Below, piece by piece: positions 25,930-34,983 of a DNA stretch of 64,000 bases. The notes below the pieces were generated by a model. That model saw only the letters and a list, made by a program, of their open reading frames with translations, was not told the origin of the DNA and made no database searches. Both the position numbers and the translations under genes were made by a program. The stretch's first letter is position 1. Each line of letters starts with the position of its first letter. Source of the DNA: Azophilus sp965221755 (GTDB lineage Bacteria > Pseudomonadota > Gammaproteobacteria > Pseudomonadales > Azotimanducaceae); the NCBI GenBank assembly GCA_965221755.1, contig OZ244921.1, positions 2,728,001-2,792,000 of the forward strand. Reading direction: 5' to 3'.

Positions 25930-26171
25930 TTGAGCGCCGCAATGCCCATCGCCGCCGCGATGTCGGGGGGCCAGGAGTCGAAATCGTCAGCGATGCGTAT
26001 CCGGCCCTTCAGGTCGCCGAGCGGAGGAACGCGGCCGCGCGGCTCGTAACGGGTGATCCTGACAGCGGGCGCACCCATGCGCGTGATCACGAACTCCTCG
26101 CCATCGACCGTCTTTTTGACGATCTCGGAAAGACGCGCCTTGGCATCGCTGAGCGTAACGACGGACTCCAC
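25845..26171 (-). CDS. Phd/YefM-like antitoxin, stop codon lost
   Basis: From GTG 26171 the frame gives VESVVTLSDAKARLSEIVKK and GEEFVITRMGAPAVRITRY, the Phd/YefM DNA-binding antitoxin pattern, then LKGRIRIADDFDSWP. The domain should end at about IAALK, where the sequence is AAGCGAGAT. A T at 25928 (minus strand) would give a TGA stop overlapping a GTG start of the toxin. With C there, the frame reads on through toxin DNA to 25845. The N-terminal domain is intact, so it may still act as a repressor or neutralise related toxins. Confidence 0.7.
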   Translation of the reverse strand: MESVVTLSDAKARLSEIVKKTVDGEEFVITRMGAPAVRITRYEPRGRVPPLGDLKGRIRIADDFDSWPPDIAAAMGIAALKRDAFSTPIHCSGPGRLPTDCRITCWPF

Positions 26172-26241
26172 AGTACGGCCCCTATGGTCTGACCGAGTCC
26201 GACTACAGCATGAGCGGCGATTTTCCTCCACGCCTTGGCGT

Positions 26242-27897
26242 TCAGGGATTCCCGTTGGATTGCCCATCGGCTGTGCCGGCTCCCCTGCGCCCATCGTCAA
26301 GCATCACCATCGGCGGCGCCGCAAAGACGGCCGTGGAGGAGCCGGGGCCCAAATCGACCACGGCGCCGCTGGGGGCCATCATCAAGGGCATTGGCATGAA
26401 GCTCCCGGGGCGGCTCGCTGGCGAGCTGGCGCGCGCTTCCAGCACCGCCTTGCGGTCCAGGCCGTGCTCGCGACCGAGGCGGAGCGCTTCGTTCTCGTCT
26501 TCCAAGTGACCCAACAGCGCCTGCAGAGGCGCATTGCGGATTTCGGGATCCTCGATCTGGCCGATGGCTTCAATGGCCCGTTGCGAATCCAAGTGCGCCA
26601 GCCCCAAGGCAATCGATCCGAGCGCTTGATCCCGAGTTGGCCCGGGCGCGAGGTCGAGCGTCTGATTGATCGCCCGGTCCGGATCGATCTGCGCCCATAT
26701 GGGCGCGACCATGGCGATGAGTTGCTCGCGTTGGGATGGATCCCGGATGGTCTCAATGGCGGCCATTGCGGCGTCGGGATCCCGCATGGCCATCATCGGC
26801 AGGAGGTTTGCGTAGCCGTTCATCCGTGCCGCCGGCGGCATCGACTCGATCAAGGACAAAGCGGCGCCGAGATCATCCTGGACGATGCCTTGGGCAACGA
26901 TCAGCGCCAGGCCTGAGTGGTCTGGCCTGCCCTCGAAGTCCGCGACCCACGCCAACCTATCCGGGTTCGGCAAGTGCTGGACCGCGCTGGCGAGCCCTTC
27001 CAAAAATCCCCGCCGCTGAGTGCCTGACAAGGTGGCGGCAAAAGCGTTGGCGCTGTGGAAATCGGCCATCCCCCAGAGTTGGGCCAAATGGGCGAACCGA
27101 TGCCGGGCGGCCAGAGCGCCTTGGTTGCCGAGCCAATGCGCCGTGGCAAGCGGGTCGGATTGCGCCCATTGGGCGATCAGCGCGTCGATTGCGGGCTCCC
27201 GTTCAGATGTCGGCAGGCCGTCCACCAGCGCTGCGGCGCCGACGGGATCGCTTGCCGCCATTCGGGACACCAGCCTGAGCAAGCGCGGCATGCGCCGCAT
27301 CGGGCTTGGTTCGGCGAGGATGGACTCGACTTCCGCGTAGGCGTCCGCTGCGGTGATTGGCTGGTCGAACCTGCTGATTGGATGCGCCCCAAGCACCCCT
27401 GCGCCTGATTGCAGGTCAAGCAAGGCGGCCTGCGTCAAATTCCGGCTTAGGGCGGCGATGGCGTCGGCGTCCGTCCGGGCTGGCCCATAAGCTTCCGCAA
27501 CGCCTGCCAGCAGCGAAGGGTCTTGGCTGAAGATGTCGGGATCGACCACGAGCGCGACCCGCGTCATCGCGTCAACCACCTCGGCCAGCTTGGGATCGTC
27601 CCGCGCTTCGCGCAGGGCCGCCGCCCCCTCCTCGGCCAGCCAGGCGTGCATCGCCCGTTGCGTGGCCCGATGCCGCTCCCCGTCGGGCAATTGCAGCGCC
27701 CGCAGCAGGTCTGTGCGCGGATCTCGGCGCCTGGCGGCGCCTGACCGTTCCGGCCGGGGCACCGAAGCGCTCGGCAGGCTCGGCTGCGCAGGCGTTGGGC
27801 CGGTGAGTTGGTGGCTTGGGGCACTGACCCGGCCAGCAAGGAAAGCCATTGCCGCAACAGCCATCGTCAAGCCGCAAACCGCCAAGTTGCGCATCAT
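26242..27897 (-). CDS. Exported alpha-helical repeat protein, function unknown
   Basis: About 551 residues. ATG 27897 is chosen because it starts a signal or anchor sequence (MMRNLAVCGLTMAVAAMAFLAGRVSA); the frame to 28119 has no support. After a Pro-rich linker come irregular helical repeats of about 30-35 residues with motifs such as SDPVGAAALVDGLP, AQWAQSDPLATAHW and RDPDAAMAAIETIRD, reminiscent of TPR/HEAT-like solenoids that bind proteins. The C-terminus is rich in Pro, Met and Ala. It could be a periplasmic scaffold. No operon partner. Confidence 0.65.
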   Translation of the reverse strand: MMRNLAVCGLTMAVAAMAFLAGRVSAPSHQLTGPTPAQPSLPSASVPRPERSGAARRRDPRTDLLRALQLPDGERHRATQRAMHAWLAEEGAAALREARDDPKLAEVVDAMTRVALVVDPDIFSQDPSLLAGVAEAYGPARTDADAIAALSRNLTQAALLDLQSGAGVLGAHPISRFDQPITAADAYAEVESILAEPSPMRRMPRLLRLVSRMAASDPVGAAALVDGLPTSEREPAIDALIAQWAQSDPLATAHWLGNQGALAARHRFAHLAQLWGMADFHSANAFAATLSGTQRRGFLEGLASAVQHLPNPDRLAWVADFEGRPDHSGLALIVAQGIVQDDLGAALSLIESMPPAARMNGYANLLPMMAMRDPDAAMAAIETIRDPSQREQLIAMVAPIWAQIDPDRAINQTLDLAPGPTRDQALGSIALGLAHLDSQRAIEAIGQIEDPEIRNAPLQALLGHLEDENEALRLGREHGLDRKAVLEARASSPASRPGSFMPMPLMMAPSGAVVDLGPGSSTAVFAAPPMVMLDDGRRGAGTADGQSNGNP

Positions 27898-28163
27898 GGC
27901 CAAGGCTCCGATTATTGGTGGGCAGGGGCGCTCCTTCCTGGCCGATGATAGCGCATCGGCCAGAAGGAAGGGCGTAGGCATTGCGGCCATCAACGGTGGC
28001 CTGCTGCGCCGATGCCCGATTCGGCGCATGGCCGCCATGAGATCCCGCCAGGAATGCATCTCCTCAACCGCGTTCAGTGGTTGCGGACTTGGGTGCGGTC
28101 TCTCCCGCCGTCCCACCACTGAGCAGGTGGCGCAGACGCTAGGCCAAGGCGAGCGTCAAAGCC

Positions 28164-28427
28164 TCATTTCGTCTTGGGGGCTGCTGGACTTCCCGAACGT
28201 GGAGGCCGCGTCGAGTGTTTCCGGCACTGGGAAAACCGATCCGCGTTCGAGCAGGGCTGAGCCGCATCCTTCACCTCCAAGTCACCAGCGCTGCGGCCAT
28301 GAGCTGCTGAAAGTTCCGCATCCTCCGTTCGCTCAACGGCTCCATGACGATCGGCCCGGCCGGCAACGCTTGTTCTCCCTGAGACTCCTTGCAGCGCCAT
28401 TAGTTCCGTCATTGTCAGTTGCTGCAT
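28164..28427 (-). CDS. Small ORF with strong ribosome site, uncertain
   Basis: ATG 28427 follows GGGAGG at a spacing of six. The product would be 87 residues: MQQLTMTELMALQGVSG looks like a peptide-leader start, the rest is hydrophilic without a recognisable family. The ribosome site lies in one arm of a 9-bp inverted repeat (28432-28472). A frameshift is possible, since another frame gives MEPLSERRMRNFQQLM from 28345. The region 27898-28798 holds no other gene candidate. Low confidence that this is a real gene. Confidence 0.3.
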   Translation of the reverse strand: MQQLTMTELMALQGVSGRTSVAGRADRHGAVERTEDAELSAAHGRSAGDLEVKDAAQPCSNADRFSQCRKHSTRPPRSGSPAAPKTK

Positions 28428-28431
28428 GGGG

Positions 28432-28472
28432 GGCCTCCCAGTCCGTGGTTGGCATGGGTGCGTTGGGAGGCC
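28432..28472 (-). promoter_or_regulatory. Hairpin enclosing the ribosome site of the small ORF
   Basis: GGCCTCCCA/TGGGAGGCC, a perfect 9-bp stem with a 23-base loop. On the minus-strand transcript the 3' arm contains GGGAGG, six bases from ATG 28427, so folding would hide the ribosome site. A TTGACA box lies at 28492-28487 but I see no good -10. Function is inference. Confidence 0.4.
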
Positions 28473-28695
28473 GAAACCCTACCCCCTGTCAAGGCGCCTG
28501 TCGTCGCTTGTCGTTGGAGCGTCGGCAAAGCCATGCTCGGTTCCGTGCCGCCAACACCCCAAAAGCCATCGGGGCATGGCGCGTGCCGCCGGTTCTGGAA
28601 GTGGTGCAGGTAGGGGGACGCAAGCGGGAGAGTTGGCCAGAAAGCCAGCAACGGCAAGGATTTTCAGGGAAACGGAAAGCTGCGGATTTCTGAGC

Positions 28696-28789
28696 CTGCG
28701 CCCCCGCTTTGCGGGTGCGGTTGGAGTTTCCCTGGCGCGAAACTCCGCGCTCGTTGGTTGGGCCAAGTTCCGATGTTTTCTGAGCCTGC
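28696..28789 (+). repeat. Dispersed palindromic repeat, family A copy 5
   Basis: First hairpin is the CCCGCTTTGCGGG variant, second hairpin GGAGTTTCCCTGGCGCGAAACTCC, then AAGTTCCGATGTTTTCTGAG. It ends ten bases before the hrpA stop codon. Confidence 0.8.
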
Positions 28790-28798
28790 GGGATGGTC

Positions 28799-31700
28799 TC
28801 AGCGCAATCCGGCCTCGGTTTCCGCTGCAACTAGGCGCCGCTCCATCTTTGCCACCGAAATCACGCCTTTTTTTGCCAGCGCCTCGGCGAACAGCGCCAC
28901 CCGCAGCTCCTCCAGGCCGAAGTGCAGTTCGCGCCACTTCCCCTCGGGGTGGCGTTTTGATTCGCCAAGCCGGGAAAGGCGCGCCGCGAAGGCCTTGACT
29001 TGGGCCATGCGCGCCGCGTCGCGTTGCGCATGGCCCTGGAGTTTGGCCAGGCGATGGTCGGCGGCCCGAAGGAACCGGGCCAGATCGGGCAGCCGCTGGG
29101 TGGGGGTGCGCTGCAGCAGGTCGGGGGGCGTCAGCGCCTGCACTTGGCCGATCACATCGTCGCGGGCGGCGCTGAAGGCGGCGGAGGTCAAGCCTTGCGC
29201 GCGGGCGACGACTTGGGCCCGGGCTTGCAGAATGTCCCCAAGGTGGCTGACGGTCTCGGTGAAGGCATCGGCGAGCCTTGGCCGCTCGGCCTTGAGCAGC
29301 GCGTCGTAGGTAGCCTTCGTGGCGGGCAGGGGTCGGTTCTCAAAATAGCAGCGCCAAGCCGCCGCCAGCATGACGGAGTTGACCAGCTGTCGGGTTCCGC
29401 CGATCGCCGAGGCATGCATCACGAGGGCCGGCGCCTTGAGGATCTCGCGCTCGAAGAAACGCCGCGGCTTGCCCAGGACGAGCCAAGCCAGACGAGGATA
29501 GCCGGCTCGGTTGGCCTCGGCTTGCTCCGCGCGGGTGGCTTCGATTCGCAAGTCCACCGCGTCGCCCCGGTCAACGAGCGCTGGATAGCCCGCCAAGGCG
29601 TCGGCGCCGGCGCCCAGCGCCGCCTCAGCCGGCACGCCCTGATCGGGGAAGGCGGTGAGGCCGTCGCGTTCGAGCGGGCGGGCGAACCCTCCGGCAACTT
29701 GCGCCTGGGCCTGCTTGACGAACCGCCGCTGCAGGGTTGCCAGTTCCCGGCCTTGGGCGAGCAGCCCGCCGCGCCCGTCGATGACGCGGACGTTCATCAG
29801 CAAATGCGTCGGAACCTGCGCCCGGCTCCAAGCCGAAGGCGCGATGCGCACGCCAAGCTGGCGCGCCACGATGTCGGCCAACGCCGCTCGAAAGGGGCTT
29901 TGTCGGTAGCGGTCCGGAGCGGCCAGAGCGGGCGTGATTCGCTGCGCGGCTTGGGCGATGGGGGCGAGCTGCCGGCGCATCGCCTTGGGCAGGCTGCGCA
30001 GCCAAGCTTCCACCAGCCTCGGCAGGCAACCGGGCACCGTCCATTCCAGGGCCTCCCCGTCGATGGCTTGCAGGATGCCCAAGGGCACGTCCACGTTGAC
30101 GCCGTCGTCGGCCTCGCCCGGTGCGAAGCGGTAGTGCAGGCGCAGTTCGGTTCCGGCCAGCTGGAGCCGTGCCGGATAGTCGTCGGGCGCGGCGCTGGCA
30201 TTGCCGCTCAGCAGATCGTCGCGGGCCATTCTTAAGCTGCCGTCGGCGCGCTCGCCGCCTTGATCGAGCCAGTTTCGCAGCGCCCGCAGGCCGGTCACGC
30301 GCGCCGGCAGCCGTTGGTCGTAGAAGGCGCATTGATCGGCCTCGGATGCCAGCAGGTCCCGCCGCCTTTCCCGCTCCTCCCAATCGAGAATTTCGGCGGC
30401 CAAGAGCCGGTTGTGCTTCAGGAACGGGAGGGAGGCGTCCTCGTCCAAGCCGCCGCCGACCAAGCCGTCGCGAATGAGCATTTGCCGGGCCGCCGCCCCG
30501 TCAATGGGGGCGTAGCGCACCGGGCGTCGCTCAACGATCCTCAGGCCGTAGAGCAGCACCGTCTCAAATGCCATCGCCTCGCCGCGCTTGACGCTCCACT
30601 GCGGGTCGCTGTAGGTGCGGCGCAGCAGGTGGCTGGCGGCCGTCTCCAGCCAGCGCGCTTCGATGGCGGCGGCGTGGCGCGCATAGACCCTTTGGGTTTC
30701 GCTCACTGCCGCCGCCATGATCCACGGCGGCGTGCGGCCGGCCAAGCAGGAACCCGGAAAAATCCGCAGCTTCAGATGGCGCGCGCCGAGGTAGGCGCCC
30801 CGCTCCTCATGCCGGGCCACGAGGCTCAAGGCCCCCTGCAGCAGGGCCCGGTGGATGTCGGCGTAGTCGGCGGCCCTTGGGTTGAGCCGCAGCCCAAGCT
30901 CCTGCTGCACCGTCAGCAGTTGGCGATGCACCTCGCGCCACTCCCTAACCCGCGCCGGGCTGAGGAAGGCCGATTTCAGCGCTGCCGTGAAGGCGCGGCG
31001 GGTGGCGCCTTGGCGGGTCTTCTCCAGCCAAGCCCACAAGTTGAGGATGGCCATGAAATCGGAGCGCTGGTCGGCGAAGGCGGCGTGGGCTTGATCCGCT
31101 TGGGCGCTGGCGTTCAATGGCCGTTCCCGCGGGTCGGGGACGGCCAGTGCCGCGACGATGATGCCGACCTCGCGCAGCGCTCCGAACTTGGCGGCGGCGA
31201 TGAGCATGCGGCCGAGGCGGGGGTCCAACGGCAAGCGGGCCATGGCCCGGCCCTGCGCGGTGAGCTTGCCGTCGATCAGGGCGCCGAGTTCGTGCAGCAG
31301 CGTCAGGGCATCCTTGACCGCCTTGGGTTCGGGAGGATCGAGAAACGGGAAGCGCTCGATGTCGCCGAGGCCGAACGCCCGCATTTGCAGCACTGCCGAG
31401 GCGAGGTTCACCCGCTTGATTTCCGGGTCGGCGTAGGCCGGGCGCCCTGCGTGGTCCGCCTCGGTGTAGAGGCGAATGCAGAGCCCCGGGCCGATGCGTC
31501 CGCAACGGCCCCGGCGCTGGTCGGCGCTGGCTTGGGAGATGGGTTCGATGGGCAGCTGCTGCAGCTTGGAGCGGTAGCTGTAGCGGTTGACGCGGGCCTT
31601 GCCGGGGTCCACGACGAAGCCGATGTTGGGCACGGTGATCGAGGTCTCCGCGACGTTGGTGGCGAGCACGATGCGCCGCGCGGCACCTGGTTGAAACGCC

Positions 31701-32530
31701 CGCTGCTGGTCGTTCGCGGAAAGGCGGGCGTAGAGCGGCAGAATGTCAAAGCGGCCGGCCAGCGCCTTGCGCAGAAACTTTGCCGACTCGAATATCTCCC
31801 GCTCGCCGGTCTGGAAGACGAGCAGGTCCTGGGCGGCGCGCCGGGGCGCCGCCTCAATCACCTTGATGGCCCGGAGCAGGTCGGCCTGCTCGTCCTCGCC
31901 TGGTTCCAAGTGGCGGGTCTCGACCGGATGGCCGCGGCCGCTCACCTGAATGACCGGGGCATCGCCAAAGTGCTGCGCGAAGCGGTCCACATCAATGGTT
32001 GCGCTGGTGATGATGAGCTTCAGGTCCCGGCGCCTGGGGAGCAGTTGCTTCAGGTAGCCGAGCAGGAAGTCGATGTTCAGGCTGCGCTCGTGGGCCTCGT
32101 CCACGATGATGGCTTCGTACCGGGAAAGCCTGCGGTCACGACGGATCTCGCTGAGCAGCAAGCCGTCGGTCATTACCTTGATGGCGGTCGATTCCGCCAC
32201 CCGGTCGGTGAAGCGCACCGCAAAGCCGACCTCTTGGCCGAGCTCGACCTTGAGCTCCTCGGCGATGCGCTGCGCAGTGGTCCGGGCGGCAATGCGCCGC
32301 GGTTGGGTGTGGCCGATCAGGGCCTTGCGGCCCAAACCTGCCCGCAGGCAGACTTTTGGCAGTTGGGTGGTCTTGCCGGAGCCGGTTTCGCCGGCCACGA
32401 CCACCACTTGGCGAAGCGTCAGGGCGTCCGCGATTTCCGCCGCGTGCCGGCTGATCGGCAGCTCTTCGGGAAAGTCAACGGCCGGCGTCCAAGCCCGCCT
32501 CGTGGGTGGCGCTGCGGGTGCGTTGGGCAT
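28799..32530 (-). CDS. hrpA: ATP-dependent RNA helicase HrpA
   Basis: About 1,243 residues (E. coli HrpA about 1,300). ATG 32530 precedes MPNAPAAPPTRRAWTP; the frame upstream is a shadow of the VWA gene. Walker A GETGSGKTTQ near residue 47, DEAH box near 144, SATI, and the QRRGRCGRIGPG motif VI are all present, followed by the helicase-associated and HrpA-specific C-terminal regions. DEAH helicases of this type act on mRNA and on stalled ribosomes. It lies 21 bases after the VWA gene on the same strand. Confidence 0.95.
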   Translation of the reverse strand: MPNAPAAPPTRRAWTPAVDFPEELPISRHAAEIADALTLRQVVVVAGETGSGKTTQLPKVCLRAGLGRKALIGHTQPRRIAARTTAQRIAEELKVELGQEVGFAVRFTDRVAESTAIKVMTDGLLLSEIRRDRRLSRYEAIIVDEAHERSLNIDFLLGYLKQLLPRRRDLKLIITSATIDVDRFAQHFGDAPVIQVSGRGHPVETRHLEPGEDEQADLLRAIKVIEAAPRRAAQDLLVFQTGEREIFESAKFLRKALAGRFDILPLYARLSANDQQRAFQPGAARRIVLATNVAETSITVPNIGFVVDPGKARVNRYSYRSKLQQLPIEPISQASADQRRGRCGRIGPGLCIRLYTEADHAGRPAYADPEIKRVNLASAVLQMRAFGLGDIERFPFLDPPEPKAVKDALTLLHELGALIDGKLTAQGRAMARLPLDPRLGRMLIAAAKFGALREVGIIVAALAVPDPRERPLNASAQADQAHAAFADQRSDFMAILNLWAWLEKTRQGATRRAFTAALKSAFLSPARVREWREVHRQLLTVQQELGLRLNPRAADYADIHRALLQGALSLVARHEERGAYLGARHLKLRIFPGSCLAGRTPPWIMAAAVSETQRVYARHAAAIEARWLETAASHLLRRTYSDPQWSVKRGEAMAFETVLLYGLRIVERRPVRYAPIDGAAARQMLIRDGLVGGGLDEDASLPFLKHNRLLAAEILDWEERERRRDLLASEADQCAFYDQRLPARVTGLRALRNWLDQGGERADGSLRMARDDLLSGNASAAPDDYPARLQLAGTELRLHYRFAPGEADDGVNVDVPLGILQAIDGEALEWTVPGCLPRLVEAWLRSLPKAMRRQLAPIAQAAQRITPALAAPDRYRQSPFRAALADIVARQLGVRIAPSAWSRAQVPTHLLMNVRVIDGRGGLLAQGRELATLQRRFVKQAQAQVAGGFARPLERDGLTAFPDQGVPAEAALGAGADALAGYPALVDRGDAVDLRIEATRAEQAEANRAGYPRLAWLVLGKPRRFFEREILKAPALVMHASAIGGTRQLVNSVMLAAAWRCYFENRPLPATKATYDALLKAERPRLADAFTETVSHLGDILQARAQVVARAQGLTSAAFSAARDDVIGQVQALTPPDLLQRTPTQRLPDLARFLRAADHRLAKLQGHAQRDAARMAQVKAFAARLSRLGESKRHPEGKWRELHFGLEELRVALFAEALAKKGVISVAKMERRLVAAETEAGLR

Positions 32531-32550
32531 CGGTCCGACCGCTTCGGCCG

Positions 32551-33714
32551 CTACTTGGACAGGGTGTTCATGCCCTCTTCGAGCCCGCGGATGGTCAACG
32601 GATACATGGCGCCGTTGACCAGCTTCTGGGTCATGCCCACCGAGGTGGAGTACTCCCAAGTCTCCTGGGGGGTGGGATTGATCCACACCAGCTTGTCGTA
32701 CAGCGCCGTGAAGCGGGCCATCCAGTGGGCGCCAGGCTCCTCGTTCCAGTGCTCGACGCTGCCGCCGGCGTGGGTGATCTCGTAGGGCGCCATGGTGGCG
32801 TCGCCGACGAAGACCACCTTGTAGTCCTGGGCGTACTTGTTCAGCACCTCCCAAGTGGGAATGCGCTCGGTCATGCGGCGGCGGTTGTCCCTCCACACCG
32901 ATTCGTAAATGAAGTTGTGGAAGTAGAAGCTCTCCATGTGCTTGAACTCGGTGCGGGTGGCGGAGAACAGCTCCTCGCAAATCTTGACGTGGGCGTCCAT
33001 GGAGCCGCCGATGTCCAGGAACAGCAGCACCTTGACCGTGTTTCTGCGCTCCGGCTGCATCTTGATGTCCAGCATGCCGCCGTTGTGCGCGGTGGAGCGA
33101 ATGGTGTTGTCCATGTCCAGCTCCTCCGCCTTGCCGGTGCGGGCGAACTTGCGCAGCCGCCGCAGGGCCATCTTGATGTTGCGGGTGCCGAGTTCCACGG
33201 AATCGTCAAGGTTCCTGTACTGGCGCTCGTCCCAGACCTTCCTGGCCTTCCTCTTCTTGCCCTTGCCCATGCCGCCGGGGCCTTTGCGCCCGGTTTGGTT
33301 GGGATCGTCGCCCTCCTGGCCCTCCTTGGCTTGCTTCGCCTGCTCCGCTTCGGCCTGCTCCTTGGCTTCGCGGAAGGCCTCGATCAGCTTCTCCAGGCCA
33401 CCGAGGGATTCGATCCTCTTGAGATCCTCAGCGGTCAGCGACTTCTCGAACTCCCGGCGCAGCCATTCGTCGGGGATCAGCGACTCCAGCATGCCGTGCA
33501 GGTCCTCAAGGCCCCGGAAGTAGGCGCTGAAGGCGCGGTCGAACTTGTCATAGTTCTTCTCGTCCTTCACCAGGCAGGTGCGGGTGAGCAGGTGGAAGTC
33601 GTCGAGATCGGCATAGACCAGGCGGCGCTTGAGGGCGGCGAGCAGGTCCATGAGCTCGCGGATGGTGACCGGCACCTGGTACTTGCGCAGGGTGAGGAAG
33701 AGGTTGATCAGCAT
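32551..33714 (-). CDS. VWA-domain protein, CoxE-like
   Basis: About 387 residues from ATG 33714. The C-terminal half has a von Willebrand A fold with a MIDAS-like LFLDIGGSMDAH, in which Gly replaces the first Ser, as in the CoxE-like group. The middle is very charged (GKGKKRKARKVWDERQYRN). It follows a MoxR-type ATPase gene by 24 bases, the usual pairing: the ATPase and VWA protein act together as a chaperone or metal-insertion device for a client. No client gene is obvious here. Confidence 0.9.
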   Translation of the reverse strand: MLINLFLTLRKYQVPVTIRELMDLLAALKRRLVYADLDDFHLLTRTCLVKDEKNYDKFDRAFSAYFRGLEDLHGMLESLIPDEWLRREFEKSLTAEDLKRIESLGGLEKLIEAFREAKEQAEAEQAKQAKEGQEGDDPNQTGRKGPGGMGKGKKRKARKVWDERQYRNLDDSVELGTRNIKMALRRLRKFARTGKAEELDMDNTIRSTAHNGGMLDIKMQPERRNTVKVLLFLDIGGSMDAHVKICEELFSATRTEFKHMESFYFHNFIYESVWRDNRRRMTERIPTWEVLNKYAQDYKVVFVGDATMAPYEITHAGGSVEHWNEEPGAHWMARFTALYDKLVWINPTPQETWEYSTSVGMTQKLVNGAMYPLTIRGLEEGMNTLSK

Positions 33715-33738
33715 GGGGGTTGCCGGCGTGGGCGCCGC

Positions 33739-34587
33739 TCAGCCGCGGGCGTCGCGGCGGTTCATGAAGGCGAGCCGCTCGAGCAGGTGGACGTCCTGCT
33801 CGTTCTTGACCAGCGCGCCGTACAGGGGCGGGATGGCCTTGCTGGCGTCCCGGTTGGCGAGGATCTCGTCGGGGATGTCATCCGCCATCAACAGCTTGAG
33901 CCAGTCGATCAGTTCCGAGGTGGAGGGCTTCTTCTTCAGGCCGGGCACCTTGCGCACGTCGAAGAAGATCTCCATCGCCTCCTTGACCAGCTCGTTCCTG
34001 ATGGACGGGAAGTGGACCTCGATGATGTCGCGCATCGTCTCCCGGTCGGGGAAGTTGATGTAGTGGAAGAAGCAGCGTCGCAGGAAGGCGTCAGGCAGCT
34101 CCTTCTCGTTGTTGGAGGTGATCACCACGATCGGCCGATGCCTGGCCGTTACGGTCTCGGACAGTTCGTAAACGAAGAACTCCATGCGGTCGAGTTCCTG
34201 CAGCAGGTCGTTGGGAAACTCGATGTCGGCCTTGTCGATCTCGTCGATCAGCAGCACCACCCGCTCTTCGGACTCGAAGGCCTCCCACAGCTTGCCCTTC
34301 TTGATGTAGTTGCGGATGTCCCCGACCCGCTCGTCGCCGAGTTGGGAATCGCGCAGCCTGGAGACGGCGTCGTATTCGTAGAGGCCGTTGATGGCCTTGG
34401 TGCTCGACTTGACGTGCCACTGGATGAGCCGCAGCCCAAGGGTCTTGGCGACCTCCTCCGCCAGCATGGTCTTGCCGGTGCCGGGCTCGCCCTTGACCAG
34501 CAGGGGGCGTTCGAGCTTGACCGCGGCGTCCACGGCCATGCTCAACTCGTCGGTGGAAATGTAGGTGTCGGTGCTGTCAAAGATCAT
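33739..34587 (-). CDS. MoxR-family AAA+ ATPase
   Basis: About 282 residues. ATG 34587 starts MIFDSTDTYISTDEL; residues upstream in the longer frame lack support. Walker A GEPGTGKTMLAEE, Walker B VVLLIDEIDKAD, sensor 1 VITSNNEKELPDAFLRRC. It works with the VWA protein encoded next. Client unknown. Confidence 0.93.
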   Translation of the reverse strand: MIFDSTDTYISTDELSMAVDAAVKLERPLLVKGEPGTGKTMLAEEVAKTLGLRLIQWHVKSSTKAINGLYEYDAVSRLRDSQLGDERVGDIRNYIKKGKLWEAFESEERVVLLIDEIDKADIEFPNDLLQELDRMEFFVYELSETVTARHRPIVVITSNNEKELPDAFLRRCFFHYINFPDRETMRDIIEVHFPSIRNELVKEAMEIFFDVRKVPGLKKKPSTSELIDWLKLLMADDIPDEILANRDASKAIPPLYGALVKNEQDVHLLERLAFMNRRDARG

Positions 34588-34711
34588 GGGGCTTGCCTTG
34601 GGCTTGCTCGCGGTGGAGGCGGCGCGAAACGCCCGACGGCGCCGCGGCGCCGTCGGCACCAGCGTTGCAAAGCCGCCACTTTAATGGAGCCTGCCGGGGT
34701 CAATCAAGGTT

Positions 34712-34852
34712 TTGTGCGGGCTCACAAACAATTCGGAAGCTGGCCCCCGCAACGGTGTGCGGGCTCAGAAACATACCGGAATCTGATCCAAGCGACGAGC
34801 GCGGAGTTTCGCGCCAGCGAAACTCCATCCGCGACCGTCAGGTCGCGCAAGT
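34712..34852 (-). repeat. Dispersed palindromic repeat, family A copy 6 plus partial copy
   Basis: 34756-34852 is a full minus-orientation copy with GCGCCAGCGAAACTCC and GCGACCGTCAGGTCGC. 34712-34750 repeats only the tail (TGTGCGGGCTCACAAACAAT). They fill most of the 395-base gap between the MoxR gene and the export operon; no gene or clear promoter is visible in the remainder. Confidence 0.82.
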
Positions 34853-34983
34853 CCTTGCCATGTGCTAGGCTGTGCCCTCGAAGCAATGTCATGCACGGCG
34901 GCGCCAGTACGAGTGCCCGTGCGGTGATGCCACCCGAAAAGATGATCGCTGTTGTTGCCAGTGCAATAGGAAGTTGTTGAGCT

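Noticed and set aside
28271..28345. 24-residue ORF MEPLSERRMRNFQQLM and following.
   Set aside because: Too short, no ribosome site; could be a frameshifted tail of the small ORF but no evidence.
27533..28693. 386-codon plus-strand frame over the helical-repeat gene and the gap after it.
   Set aside because: Composition is Arg/Ser-rich as in shadows; no motif, and the minus strand explains most of it.
30260..32785. Long plus-strand frame opposite hrpA.
   Set aside because: Shadow of hrpA in high-GC DNA; no motif and no ribosome site.
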